From Burkholderiales bacterium (GTDB taxonomy: Bacteria > Pseudomonadota > Gammaproteobacteria > Burkholderiales > Casimicrobiaceae), in contig JANXNI010000069.1 of the NCBI GenBank assembly GCA_025354165.1, positions 56,432-120,431 on the forward strand: a stretch of DNA of 64,000 nucleotides, in the 5' to 3' direction. Made by a program: the position numbers and the translations under genes. The notes under the pieces were generated by a model, which was not told where the DNA came from, made no database searches, and worked only from the letters and a program-made list of their open reading frames with translations. This document shows, piece after piece, positions 26,666-36,454 of this stretch. Each line of letters opens with the position of its first letter. Position 1 is the first letter of the stretch.

Positions 26666-27592
26666 ATGAATCTCCAACAAATCAAATTTATCTGTGCCGT
26701 CGTCGAAAATGGCTTCAGTGTGTCTGATGCGGCGGTGGCCTGCTACACCGCGCAACCGGTGGTGAGCAAGCACATCAAAACACTGGAGGATGAATTAGGG
26801 CTCAAAATTTTTGAGCGCCGTGGCAAGCGTTTTTTGGGGTTGACGCAAGCCGGTGAAGAGGCGTATGCGATCGCCAAGCGCCTCAACGGCGATGCCACCA
26901 GTTTGAAGGCGTTGGCCTCTGACATGACCAACGCGAAAGAGGGCGTGCTGACCATCGCGACCACGCACACTCAAGCGCGCTACGTGTTGCCTCGCGTGAT
27001 CACGCAGTTCGGGGCCAAGTACCCCGGCGTCAAACTGAAATTGAAACAGGGCAACCCCAAGCAGTGCGCCGACTGGGTGGCGGGCAGCGAGGCGGACATC
27101 GCGATTGCGACCGAAGCGCTGGCGCTCGACCCGCTTCTGGTGACGCTGCCGTGCTACCGCTGGAACCGCTGCGTTATCGCGCCGCCGAAGCATCCGCTGG
27201 TCAAGGAAGAAGTGCTCACCATTGAGGCGCTTTCGAAGTACCCGCTCATTACCTACGACACCGCGTTTACCGGTCGCTCGCAGGTGGATCGTGCCTTTGC
27301 CAGTGCGGGCGTCACGCCGAATGTGGCCTTAACCGCGCTTGATTCCGACGTGATCAAAACCTACGTTCGGCTCAATGTCGGCGTCGGGATTCTGGCCGAA
27401 ATGGCGTATGAGCCGAAGGTGGACTCCGATCTCAAGCGGCTCGATGCATCGCATTTGTTTGCACCGTCGGTGACGCGCGTTGGGCTGAGGCGCAACGCCT
27501 TCCTGCGCCGTTTTGCCTACGACTTCATTGTTATGTTTGCGCCTTCGCTGAAGCGTGTCGAGATCGAAGAGGCCGTATTTGCCACCCAATGA
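26666..27592 (+). CDS. cysB: LysR-type transcriptional regulator, CysB family
   Basis: MNLQQIKFICAVVENGFSVSDAAVACYTAQPVVSKHIKTLEDELGLKIFERRGKRFLGLTQAG. Confidence 0.85.
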   Translation: MNLQQIKFICAVVENGFSVSDAAVACYTAQPVVSKHIKTLEDELGLKIFERRGKRFLGLTQAGEEAYAIAKRLNGDATSLKALASDMTNAKEGVLTIATTHTQARYVLPRVITQFGAKYPGVKLKLKQGNPKQCADWVAGSEADIAIATEALALDPLLVTLPCYRWNRCVIAPPKHPLVKEEVLTIEALSKYPLITYDTAFTGRSQVDRAFASAGVTPNVALTALDSDVIKTYVRLNVGVGILAEMAYEPKVDSDLKRLDASHLFAPSVTRVGLRRNAFLRRFAYDFIVMFAPSLKRVEIEEAVFATQ

Positions 27593-27689
27593 TTCGGGCT
27601 CGCGTTCGCAACCCCGACAGGACGTAGCGCCGATCAACCCGCTGTCGCAAACCTCCCTCATCGCGCGTTACGCCAGCGGCCGTGAGCGA

Positions 27690-28886
27690 ATGAAGCTCAC
27701 CTGGTTGTTAGCCGCGCTATCGATGCTCGGGCCGTTCTCGATTGACACGTACTTGCCGGCATTTCCAACAATGCAGGCGACGTTGCCTGCGACCGAAGTG
27801 CAGATGCAGCTAACGCTCACGGTGTATTTCATTGGCTTCGCCATCGTGTCGCTGTTTCATGGTGCAATCAGTGATTCGATTGGTCGCAAGCCGGTCATCA
27901 TCGGCACAATGTTCGTACATGCTGCGGCCTCCATTGGCTGCGCACTGTCGCAATCGATTGACGCGTTGCTCGCGTTTCGGGCGCTGCAAGGCTGCTTCGC
28001 CGGGGCTGGATTCGTGGTCGGCCGAGCGGTGGTGCGTGATCTGTTTGCGGGCGATGAAGCGCAGCGACAGTTGTCGCGCATTCAGATGTTGTTTGCGCTG
28101 GCTCCCATCGTCGCGCCGATCCTCGGCGGCTGGCTGGTGGCGCATCTGGCGTGGCCCGCAATTTTCTGGTTTCTCGGTGGTTACGCGGTTTTGCTGATTG
28201 TCTGGTCGCAGATCGGGCTGGTCGAATCGCATCCGCATGAAGTGCATTTGCCTTTCGCATTGGTGCCGCTCGCGAAGAATTACAGCAAAATGTTTTTCAA
28301 CAAAACCTTTCAGAGTCTGGCGTCCATTCCGGGAATTAATTTCGTCGGATTTTTCGTCTACATTGCCGGTGCTCCCGCGTTTCTCATGGGGCACCTCGGA
28401 TTGACCAGCAAGGACTTTGCCGTGTTGTTTATCCCCGGAATTGCTGGCATTACGTTGGCCGCGTATTGCTCGGGCCGGCTTGCGGGTCGCGTGAGTCATG
28501 TGCGCCAGATGAACTGGGGCTTTTCGATCATGATCATCGCTGCGATTGCGAACCTGATTGTCAGCGCATTCGTGCCGCCGAGCGTTGTCTGGAACATCGC
28601 GCCGATTGCGCTCTACACGTTCGGAATGGCCTTGGTCACCCCCTGCATCACGCTCAAATTGCTCGACGCGTTTTCGCATTCGCGTGGCAGTGTGTCTGCG
28701 CTGCAATCGTCCACCCATGTGGCGATGATGGCGGTGACAACTGCCGTCGTCGTGCCGTTCGCTCAGCAAAGCTTGCTACGCTTTGCTATCGTCATGCTCA
28801 CCGCGGTCACGGTCGGTGCGGCGATCTGGAAGTTCTATCAAATCAGTCACCCAGTGAATTTGGAAAAAGTCGATGAAATTTCGTAA
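27690..28886 (+). CDS. Bcr/CflA-family MFS drug efflux transporter
   Basis: LGPFSIDTYLPAFPTMQATL...DSIGRKPVIIGTMFVHAAASIGCALSQSI...RAVVRDLFAGDEAQRQLSRIQMLFALAPIVAPILGG; start may be 27555. Confidence 0.88.
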   Translation: MKLTWLLAALSMLGPFSIDTYLPAFPTMQATLPATEVQMQLTLTVYFIGFAIVSLFHGAISDSIGRKPVIIGTMFVHAAASIGCALSQSIDALLAFRALQGCFAGAGFVVGRAVVRDLFAGDEAQRQLSRIQMLFALAPIVAPILGGWLVAHLAWPAIFWFLGGYAVLLIVWSQIGLVESHPHEVHLPFALVPLAKNYSKMFFNKTFQSLASIPGINFVGFFVYIAGAPAFLMGHLGLTSKDFAVLFIPGIAGITLAAYCSGRLAGRVSHVRQMNWGFSIMIIAAIANLIVSAFVPPSVVWNIAPIALYTFGMALVTPCITLKLLDAFSHSRGSVSALQSSTHVAMMAVTTAVVVPFAQQSLLRFAIVMLTAVTVGAAIWKFYQISHPVNLEKVDEIS

Positions 28887-29352
28887 TCTGTTGTCCGTTT
28901 CCGGGCTCGTCATTGCCGCGGCAGTCTTTTTCGTAGCGTTGCCGTCCACGGCGAGCGCGCAGGTCAACAAAGGCCTGCCCATCGTCGAACTTTCGATCAA
29001 AAACTCGAAGTTGAAAGCGGAAGTCGTCGCCGACAACATGACGCGAAGCATCGGTCTGATGAACCGCTTTTCGCTCGCGCCGGATCACGGCATGCTGTTT
29101 GTGTTTGCGCAGAGCGAGCCGCTCGCGTTCTGGATGAAAAACACCTTCGTCCCGCTCTCGATTGCCTACGTCGACAGCAAGGGCGTGATCGTGACTATCG
29201 TCGACATGAAACCGCACGACGAATCGACCTACCCGTCCGGTGCGCCCGCAATGTTTGCCATCGAAATGAAGCAGGGCTGGTTCAAGGAACGCGGCATCAC
29301 CGCAGGTGACAAAGTGAACGGCCTCGACAAGGCCGGGCGCGCGAAAAACTGA
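28873..29352 (+). CDS. DUF192-family secreted protein
   Basis: VVADNMTRSIGLMNRFSLAPDHGMLFVFAQSEPLAFWMKNTFVPLSIAYVDSKGVIV. Confidence 0.88.
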   Translation: MKFRNLLSVSGLVIAAAVFFVALPSTASAQVNKGLPIVELSIKNSKLKAEVVADNMTRSIGLMNRFSLAPDHGMLFVFAQSEPLAFWMKNTFVPLSIAYVDSKGVIVTIVDMKPHDESTYPSGAPAMFAIEMKQGWFKERGITAGDKVNGLDKAGRAKN

Positions 29353-29472
29353 TACAGCTTTTGCGCAAATAGACGGCTACAAAAGGGCTGAAGCGAATTT
29401 CTGCCAACTATCGAGTTTTAATTTTTCTCGGTTGCAGCCCCCGTGCAGACGTCGTCTAACGAGAAAGCTGCT
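29353..29472. repeat. 120-bp dyad-symmetric repeat, copy 3
   Basis: TACAGCTTTTGCGCAAATAG...AAGGGCTGAA...CTATC|GAGTT...CAGCCCCC...GAGAAAGCTGCT; TCGA centre at 29411-29414. Confidence 0.7.
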
Positions 29473-29531
29473 TGCAATCTTTTCTAGGGCGTGCTTTTCC
29501 AGCAAACGCGCCTGTGCAAAAAAACAGTAGG

Positions 29532-29891
29532 TTACGCCTCCGGCTTGGGACCGAACCGGTTGGGACCTGGACTGCTATCGAGTACGAGGAAAACGATCAA
29601 TGCGATCACGCCAACGATCGGAAGGAATGCGATCAACATCCACCAGCCGCTGCGATCAGTGTCGTGTAGCCGCCGTACGCCTACCGCGATGGCCGGGATC
29701 AATATGGCTAGCGCGAAAATCATACCAATAATACCGGCGGTGCCCAGCACATAGTCCACGACGCTCAGCACGATCCCGATAATGAAATTGAACAGAAAGA
29801 ACATCCAGTATTCCGTTCGCCGTGCACGTCCGCTGAAATCGGCGTACTTTTTCAATGTTTGCAGATATCCGTCCATACTGACTCCGTTCAT
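29532..29891 (-). CDS. DUF805 membrane protein
   Basis: LQTLKKYADFSGRARRTEYWMFFLFNFIIGIVLS...VRRLHDTDRSGWWMLIAFLPIVG. Confidence 0.88.
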   Translation of the reverse strand: MNGVSMDGYLQTLKKYADFSGRARRTEYWMFFLFNFIIGIVLSVVDYVLGTAGIIGMIFALAILIPAIAVGVRRLHDTDRSGWWMLIAFLPIVGVIALIVFLVLDSSPGPNRFGPKPEA

Positions 29892-30047
29892 TCCGTCGTT
29901 AAATTGATAGGCGCATCACGCGTGCGCGCCCGCTACAACCGCAAGGACGTAAAAGCCTTCGTCTTTGCGCCCCAATGGCCACATGGGCAGAAACTGGAAA
30001 ATTGACATAGCGCTTATGAAATTGCACGCTTTGAAGCACCTCCCGCG

Positions 30048-30362
30048 TCACGCTACGACGGGCTCCAGCACGTGAATCACACGGCTGGCGACCATGTCTT
30101 TCACGCTTGCGCCGTACGCCTTCATGTGCGGTGAGACTGCGTGAGCCTGCAGGTCGGCGAGGCTCGCCCACTTCTCAACGACCACGAAGGTGTCCGGTCC
30201 GACGCTGTTGCGTGAGGCAGGCATGTCTTTCGCGTCCACTGTCGCGCCGTATTCGATGCAACCGTCCTCAGCGAGCACGGCGGGCACGTTAGCGTTGAAG
30301 GCCGCCAGAACTTTGTCGCGTTGACCCGGTTGGGCGGTGATGAGGGCGATGACGTGAATCAT
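30048..30362 (-). CDS. Antibiotic biosynthesis monooxygenase (ABM)-like protein, putative quinol monooxygenase
   Basis: MIHVIALITAQPGQRDKVLAAFNANVPAVLAEDGCIEYGATVD...FVVVEKWASLADLQAHAVSPHMKAY. Confidence 0.85.
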   Translation of the reverse strand: MIHVIALITAQPGQRDKVLAAFNANVPAVLAEDGCIEYGATVDAKDMPASRNSVGPDTFVVVEKWASLADLQAHAVSPHMKAYGASVKDMVASRVIHVLEPVVA

Positions 30363-30418
30363 GGGTTTCCAGTGCTTGAGGTGAGATTGAGCGCTACGAT
30401 TTTGTCATCACGACGACG

Positions 30419-31288
30419 TTAAACCGGAATCTGCCCGAGCACCGTGCAACGCCTGATCACGCGGCCCTGCGTTGCCGCGTCGTACGTCGTGGCGCGATGC
30501 ATCAGGCAGCGGTTGTCCCACACGATCATCTGGCCGACTTTCCATTGGTGCTCGTAGGTCAAATCTGGGTGTACGGCCAGCAGATTTAGCTCGTCAATCA
30601 GCGCGCGGCCCTCGTCGTAAGGCATGCCGACGATGGACTCCGCGTGATCGCCCAGGTACAGGCATTTGCGACCCGTATCGGGATGTGTACGAACCACAGG
30701 ATGGTCCACGGGCGGCACAGCAGCGCGCTGTGCGTCGGTCATCGGTTCATGTCCGTGCCGACGATTGCGCGAGAAGTCCAGATTGTGCATGGCACGCATC
30801 GTGGCGATGCGTGCTTTCCATCCCGGGCTCAGACGTTCATATGCGCCGTACATGTCGCAAAACAGCGTGTCACCGCCGGTGTCCGGCATCGCCTCGCCGT
30901 AGATGATCGTGGCGTGGCCAGTGACCCGCCGCCAGGAACCGTCGGTGTGCCAAATCAGCGTGCCCTGATCGGGATGTTTGCCGTTCGGCTTGCCGTTTTC
31001 GTCGAGGTTCGACAGGCGATACAGTTCTGGAAATCCGCCAGAGTGATATTGATTCATGACATGAATCTGCACTTCGCCGAAGCGCCGCGCGAACGCGACC
31101 TGGCTCGCGGGCGGAAGCTCGCCGGGTGAGAACAGCAGCACCTGATAGCGCAGAAATGCGTCGTGAATCTGGCCGAAAGTTTCGTCTTCAAGATCACGTG
31201 AAAAGTCGACGCCGAATATTTCGGCGCCAAGGTTCGCCGTTAACGGCTTGATTGTGATCCTTGCCATGTCTTGAACGACATCACTCAT
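30419..31288 (-). CDS. TauD/TfdA-family alpha-ketoglutarate-dependent dioxygenase
   Basis: LIWHTDGSWRRVTGHATIIYGEAMPDTGGDTLFCDMYGAYERLS...IVWDNRCLMHRATTYD. Confidence 0.9.
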   Translation of the reverse strand: MSDVVQDMARITIKPLTANLGAEIFGVDFSRDLEDETFGQIHDAFLRYQVLLFSPGELPPASQVAFARRFGEVQIHVMNQYHSGGFPELYRLSNLDENGKPNGKHPDQGTLIWHTDGSWRRVTGHATIIYGEAMPDTGGDTLFCDMYGAYERLSPGWKARIATMRAMHNLDFSRNRRHGHEPMTDAQRAAVPPVDHPVVRTHPDTGRKCLYLGDHAESIVGMPYDEGRALIDELNLLAVHPDLTYEHQWKVGQMIVWDNRCLMHRATTYDAATQGRVIRRCTVLGQIPV

Positions 31289-31306
31289 GATTCAGGCTCC
31301 GCAAAA

Positions 31307-32650
31307 TTAAAACGAAGGGCAGATGTAGCCCGCACCACTCGGCGACTTGAAGCAGCCCACTGATTCCGGAAGCAGTTGCTTGGGCAACCACAGCACGATG
31401 TCCGGAAACAGCACCACGAACGCAATTGTCAGCAGGAACACGGCGTACAGCGGCAATGAGCGCACCACCGCCTTGCCAAATCCCACCCCGACGTATTTGG
31501 ACGCCACCAAAAGTGATAATCCATACGGCGGAGTGATGAGCCCAAACACCAGCGTCGTGATGATAACCACGCCCATGTGCAGCGGATGGATATTGCCGAC
31601 TTCGGTTAGCTTGTTGATGATGGGCATGAAGATGATGATGGCGGGTACGGCGTCGATAAAGTCGCCAACGATCACGAACAATACGACCAGTAAAAACATG
31701 ATCATCGCGCCGTCGTTGCCCGCGAGGCTAGTGATGTAAGTCGCCACGATGTCCGGTCCACGCAGGAAGGCCACCATCCAGCCGAATGCTGAGGCGGCGG
31801 CGACCGCTGCGATTGGTAACGAGTAAAGCAAACCCGCATACATGAAGTCGCGCGGCAACTCGTAAACATGCTTCGGACGATATACCGGAATCAGCACGAA
31901 CAGGATGTAGATGACAGCCGCCATTCCAGCTTCAGTCGGCGTGAACCATCCGCTCAGAATTCCGCCCATGATGATCACCGGGATGACCATCGGCAACGCC
32001 GACGCGCGTGCCGCGCCACCGATTTCTGAAAGCGAAGCACGCTGCTTCTTGATGCCCACCGGTCCCCAGAAGTAGCTGTACACCATCAGTCCGATGCCAA
32101 TCAAAACGCCCGGCACGACGCCCGCGAGGAAGAGGCCACCGATCGACACATTGCCGGTCGCGCCGTAGACGATGGCCATGATCGACGGCGGAATCAGGTT
32201 GGCCATCGTCGACGCCGACGCGATGAGTGCAGCGGTGAATGCGCGGTCGTAGCCTTCGCGATCCATCTCGGGCGCGACCGTGCGCGAGAGAACCGCCACG
32301 TCAGCCGTTGACGAGCCGGAAATGCCCGCGAAGAACATGCTGAACAGGGTAACCACCTGTGCGAGTCCGCCCCGCATGTGTCCGACCAAAGTTTGCGCCA
32401 GCCGAATCATGCGATGCACCACATCGCTCGACGCCATCAGCTCACCCACTAAAAGAAAAAACGGCACCGCGAGCAGCGCCTCGGAATCGATGCCGTGGAA
32501 CAGTTGTCCCACCATCGACTGCATGCTGATCGCCGTGAATTGCACTGCAATGAGTACACCTGCAATCAGAGCGAACGTGACCGGCACGCCCATGTAGCCG
32601 AAGGCGAGAAACAGCACGGCCATCAAAATCAATATGCCGCCGTTACTCAT
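31307..32650 (-). CDS. TRAP transporter large permease (DctM-like)
   Basis: FAGISGSSTADVAVLSRTVAPEMDREGYDRAFTAALIASASTMANLIPPSIMAIVYG; multi-TM. Confidence 0.9.
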   Translation of the reverse strand: MSNGGILILMAVLFLAFGYMGVPVTFALIAGVLIAVQFTAISMQSMVGQLFHGIDSEALLAVPFFLLVGELMASSDVVHRMIRLAQTLVGHMRGGLAQVVTLFSMFFAGISGSSTADVAVLSRTVAPEMDREGYDRAFTAALIASASTMANLIPPSIMAIVYGATGNVSIGGLFLAGVVPGVLIGIGLMVYSYFWGPVGIKKQRASLSEIGGAARASALPMVIPVIIMGGILSGWFTPTEAGMAAVIYILFVLIPVYRPKHVYELPRDFMYAGLLYSLPIAAVAAASAFGWMVAFLRGPDIVATYITSLAGNDGAMIMFLLVVLFVIVGDFIDAVPAIIIFMPIINKLTEVGNIHPLHMGVVIITTLVFGLITPPYGLSLLVASKYVGVGFGKAVVRSLPLYAVFLLTIAFVVLFPDIVLWLPKQLLPESVGCFKSPSGAGYICPSF

Positions 32651-33225
32651 TTCTTAACCTCGGCTGCGCCGGGTGTGTCGACCACGACGTTATCCATGTC
32701 CTCAGGCCCTTCGAAGCCATGCTTCCAGCCGTTCACCAACTGCTCGATGGTGAACAGCGCGATTAGCACGCCGGCCAATGGAACAATCGCCGTATAAACC
32801 GTCAGCGGAATCAGAGATGGCATGCGGAAACTGCCGAGATCGAGCATGGCGTTTTTCCAGCCAAACCAGACGAGCGCCAGCGCTACGATTAGCACGATCA
32901 GGCGGTTCGCAGACTCAATCAAGCTGCGCGGCAATCCCTTCATCTGTTTGGTGATTTCGGTCAGGTAGAAGTGATCGAGTCGTCGCGTGGCCGCAGCCAT
33001 GCCGATAAACACCCCCCACGCAAAAAACGCTGTTGTCACTTGCTGCAACCACACCCACGGCACTCCGAAAGTGCGCGTTATCACGTCACAAAAAACAGCC
33101 AGCGTGAACATGAAAATGCAAACGCCGCAGAGCACCATCAGTATCGCCTCCAGAACATCGAAAGCTTGCCACTTGAGATGGCGATGGCGTGGAAGAATCA
33201 GGGCGCGAAAATGGTTGTCAGACAC
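32647..33225 (-). CDS. TRAP transporter small permease (DctQ-like)
   Basis: FDVLEAILMVLCGVCIFMFTLAVFCDVITRTFGVPWVWLQQVTTAFFAWGVFIGMAAATRRLDHFYL. Confidence 0.87.
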   Translation of the reverse strand: MSDNHFRALILPRHRHLKWQAFDVLEAILMVLCGVCIFMFTLAVFCDVITRTFGVPWVWLQQVTTAFFAWGVFIGMAAATRRLDHFYLTEITKQMKGLPRSLIESANRLIVLIVALALVWFGWKNAMLDLGSFRMPSLIPLTVYTAIVPLAGVLIALFTIEQLVNGWKHGFEGPEDMDNVVVDTPGAAEVKK

Positions 33226-33325
33226 GGGAAAGCCGCTCCAATGGTCAAGACATAAAGGGCCTCACCGCCGCGACGGCGAGGACTGGCCTAGTGCGACGGA
33301 CGCTGTCCGACGACCCTAGCGCAAA

Positions 33326-34345
33326 CTACTTAACCTCGCGCACCAGCTTCAAAATCTTCACCGCATGTGGGCCAAGCTCAGCGGCCAATTGATCCTGAAT
33401 CGGCCCAGCAGCTTTCATAAAACCACTTTTGTCGACTTTTTCGATGACTTTGACGCCCAGCTTTTTGAGCTTTTCACCCGAGTCTTTCTCAAGTTGCAGC
33501 GCGAGCATGGGCTCCTTTTGCGAAACCTCGTCAGCCGCTGCTTGCACCCATTTTTGCTGTTCCGGGGTCAATGAGAGCCAGGTTTTTTCGCTCACCCAGA
33601 TGCAGTTGTTGTTCGCCTCATGCTCGGTCATCGAAAGCACCGGCGCGACCTCGTAGTGCTTGTTGGCGAGATACACGTTGACGCCATTTTCCGCGACGTT
33701 CACCACACCGGTTTGCAGCGAGGTGTACACGTCGCCAAATGGCATGTGAACGATCTGCGCGCCGTACGCCGGGAAGTGAGTGTCCTCCGTCTTGGTTGCC
33801 TGCACACGAACCTTCTGACCCTTAATGTCGGCGACCGAGGCCACTTCTTTTTTGCTGTACATGTTGCGCAGGCCCATCGTGAGTAAACCCAGCACGTGCG
33901 CGCCTGTCACCGAATCCTTGACCATATCGCGGAAAGCGGCGGCAATCGCGGGATCGGCCAGCGATTTGGCCAGATGCGCCTGATCGCGGAAGATGAAATG
34001 CAGCGAGAACACACCGGCTTGCGGCGCTAAAGTTGAGGCGTTAGCCGTCGAGGTGATCACAAAATCAATATCGCCCGCGCGCATTTTTTGCAGCATCTGC
34101 GGTTCCTGGCCGAGCTGCGCGCCGGGGAATTGGTTGATGCTCATCTTGCCGCCGCTTAGCTCTTTGAGCTTGGCGTCAAAAATGTTGCCCGCGATGCCGT
34201 ACGCCGTTGTCGGCGGCTGGTCGTAAGCGAAGCTGAACGTGCGGTTTTGCGCTGCAGCGCCGCCAGCCCAAAGCATCGCCGCGCTGACCGCTGTCGCGAT
34301 CAATGTGCTGAAAAATACTCTCCGTCCTTTATGAGCGGTTTTCAT
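33326..34345 (-). CDS. TRAP transporter substrate-binding protein (DctP-like)
   Basis: Signal peptide from MKTAHKGRRVFF; GVFSLHFIFRDQAHLAKSLADPAI...MGLRNMYSKKEVASVADIKGQKVRVQATKTE. Confidence 0.88.
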   Translation of the reverse strand: MKTAHKGRRVFFSTLIATAVSAAMLWAGGAAAQNRTFSFAYDQPPTTAYGIAGNIFDAKLKELSGGKMSINQFPGAQLGQEPQMLQKMRAGDIDFVITSTANASTLAPQAGVFSLHFIFRDQAHLAKSLADPAIAAAFRDMVKDSVTGAHVLGLLTMGLRNMYSKKEVASVADIKGQKVRVQATKTEDTHFPAYGAQIVHMPFGDVYTSLQTGVVNVAENGVNVYLANKHYEVAPVLSMTEHEANNNCIWVSEKTWLSLTPEQQKWVQAAADEVSQKEPMLALQLEKDSGEKLKKLGVKVIEKVDKSGFMKAAGPIQDQLAAELGPHAVKILKLVREVK

Positions 34346-34499
34346 GTCGCAGCCTCCTTTTGACATTGTTTGTTGTCTGTTGTCTGCCCTCTTCCTCAGG
34401 GCTGTCGCAATATAGCGGCGCGCCGGGGCGAACGCAATGCCCCGGAGGTTGAAAATTGGGACGGTTACAAACACAGGAACGACGTCAGCCGGTGATCGA

Positions 34500-34619
34500 T
34501 ACAGCTTTTGTCTGTAACGAAGCGTTTATAAAGGCTGTAGCTGATATTGTTTGATAATCGACTAATCGAACAAATCGGGTTTAGCCCAAATAGATTGGGC
34601 GTTTGGCATAAAAGCTGAT
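34500..34619. repeat. 120-bp dyad-symmetric repeat, copy 4
   Basis: TACAGCTTTTGTCTGTAACG...AAAGGCT...ATAATC|GACTAATC...AGCCCAA...GGCATAAAAGCTGAT; TCGA centre at 34558-34561. Confidence 0.72.
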
Positions 34620-34677
34620 TGCGACGGTTGAGTGCAGTTTCACGGTCCATCCTGCCGCACCATGAAACAATGTCAAC

Positions 34678-35724
34678 ATGCAAGCTGAAATCCTGATCCC
34701 GAATCACGTCCCCATCGCCTACAGCACGCGTGGCGGACATGTTGAAAATGTGTTTTATGGTTCGATCGCCGTCGTTGATCGCACGGGCGCGTTGATCGCC
34801 AGCGTCGGCGACGTTGACGCACCGATCTTCACCCGATCTGCGCTGAAGCCGTTGCAGGCATTGCCGTTGGTGGCGAATCCGCGATTCTCCGATTACGGTT
34901 TGACGCCGAAAGAGATCGCGCTGCTTTGTTCAAGCCACAACGGCGAGGCGATTCACGCAGAAACCGCTCAGCGCCTGCTCGCCAAAGTCGGGCTGACCGA
35001 TGCGGCGCTGCAATGCGGCAACCACGTTCCCTACTGGTACAGAACCAACGACGTCGCGCCGGAACCCGGCAAGCGCTGGAGTTCGCTGTTTCACAATTGC
35101 TCGGGCAAACATTCGGGCATGCTTTTGCAGGCGAAATTGCTGTCCGCCGCGACCGATACCTATCTTGAGCCCGATAGCCCGGTGCAACTGGCGATCCGCG
35201 ATGCGGTGGCCTACGCGTGCAATGAGGCCGATCCAAAAGCGATGGTCTGGGGGACGGACGGTTGCAGCGCGCCCAATTTTGCGGTGTCCCTGACGGCGCT
35301 GGCCCGAGCGTTCTCGTGGCTCGCGCGAACGGAAGACGACGCTCGCTACGGCAGCGCGCCGCGCCGCCTGTTTGATGCGATGGCGGCGCACCCGGAAATG
35401 GTTTCGGGTGAAGGCCGCAACGATCTGGCGCTGGCGAAAGCCGGTCGTGGCGATTGGGCAAACAAGGTGGGCGCTGATGGCGTGCAGACGCTCGCCAGCC
35501 GTTCACGCGGCATCGGCATCGCTGCGAAAGTCAGCGATGGCAGCCCGAAAGCCCTGATGCTGGCGTTTTGCAGCGTGCTCGAGCAGCTTGGAATGTTGGA
35601 CGACGCAGCACGCGCCGAGCTGAAAGTTTGGATGGACGTGCCGATCAAGTCGGTGCGCGGCATTGAAGTCGGGCGCTTTGAGCCTTACGTACATGGTGTG
35701 TTGCTGGAGCATAAAGCGGTTTGA
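34678..35724 (+). CDS. Asparaginase (type II, L-asparaginase family)
   Basis: RSALKPLQALPLV...ALLCSSHNGEAIHAETAQRLLAKVGL...NCSGKHSGMLLQAKLL...GTDGCSAPNFAVSLTALARAFSWL. Confidence 0.87.
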   Translation: MQAEILIPNHVPIAYSTRGGHVENVFYGSIAVVDRTGALIASVGDVDAPIFTRSALKPLQALPLVANPRFSDYGLTPKEIALLCSSHNGEAIHAETAQRLLAKVGLTDAALQCGNHVPYWYRTNDVAPEPGKRWSSLFHNCSGKHSGMLLQAKLLSAATDTYLEPDSPVQLAIRDAVAYACNEADPKAMVWGTDGCSAPNFAVSLTALARAFSWLARTEDDARYGSAPRRLFDAMAAHPEMVSGEGRNDLALAKAGRGDWANKVGADGVQTLASRSRGIGIAAKVSDGSPKALMLAFCSVLEQLGMLDDAARAELKVWMDVPIKSVRGIEVGRFEPYVHGVLLEHKAV

Positions 35725-35750
35725 AGCTTTACGGACAGTGGCCGTCAGGT

Positions 35751-35777
35751 GAACTTTTTGTTCACATGATCAGTCAA
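35751..35777 (+). promoter_or_regulatory. Candidate sigma-E-type promoter upstream of rpoE
   Basis: GAACTT (35751-35756), 16-nt spacer, GTCAA; resembles GAACTT-N16/17-TCtgA ECF promoters. It overlaps a GTGAAC-TTTTT-GTTCAC hairpin at 35749-35765. Confidence 0.4.
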
Positions 35778-35845
35778 CCGAAAGACCGGACAAGAGCCAA
35801 GACCTTGCAGCCACGGCGAACAACAATACCTAGGGAAAAACGCTG

Positions 35846-36454
35846 ATGAGCGACCGCGCGGTCGACCAGGAACTCGTAGAACGCGTCCAGGCAGGAGACA
35901 AGCGGGCATTTGACCTGCTCGTCCTCAAATATCAGCGCAAAGTGCAGCGGCTGGTGTCCCGGTTTGTGCGCGACTCTGGCGAGGTTGATGATGTCGTGCA
36001 GGAGGCTTTTATCAAGGCTTACCGCGCGCTGCCAACCTTTCGCGGCGACGCCGCTTTCTACACATGGATTTATCGAATCGCGATCAACTGCGCCAAGAAT
36101 TATTTGGCCAGTCCGGCGCGGCGTATCGTTCCGCAAAGCGATCTGATGTCGGAAGACGACGATGATGCGGAATCTTTTGAACGCAACGACGGTCTACACG
36201 ACGTTGCTACTCCGGATGCCGAATATGCCAGCAAGCAGATTGCGGAAGCGGTGAACCGGGCGATGGCAGCGCTGCCTGATGATTTACGGACGGCAGTGAC
36301 ACTACGAGAAATTGAGGGCTTGAGTTACGAAGAGATCGCAGAGGCGATGGATTGTCCGATCGGAACGGTGCGCAGCCGCATCTTCCGGGCTCGAGAAGCA
36401 ATCGCGACCGAACTGCGACCAATGCTTGGAACACGGGACGACAGGAGATGGTAA
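35846..36454 (+). CDS. rpoE: RNA polymerase sigma factor sigma-E (RpoE/AlgU)
   Basis: MSDRAVDQELVERVQAGDKRAFDLLVLKYQRKVQRLVSRFV...DVVQEAFIKAYRALPTFRGDAAFYTWIYRIAINCAKNYL. Confidence 0.95.
   Translation: MSDRAVDQELVERVQAGDKRAFDLLVLKYQRKVQRLVSRFVRDSGEVDDVVQEAFIKAYRALPTFRGDAAFYTWIYRIAINCAKNYLASPARRIVPQSDLMSEDDDDAESFERNDGLHDVATPDAEYASKQIAEAVNRAMAALPDDLRTAVTLREIEGLSYEEIAEAMDCPIGTVRSRIFRAREAIATELRPMLGTRDDRRW

Noticed and set aside
27810-28769. 319-aa minus-strand ORF
   Set aside because: Fully antisense to the clear Bcr/CflA MFS gene; composition (Arg/His/Gln-rich, no family) is typical of a shadow ORF in GC-rich DNA.
34829-35506. 225-aa minus-strand ORF
   Set aside because: Antisense to asparaginase; low-complexity Arg/Pro/Ser composition.
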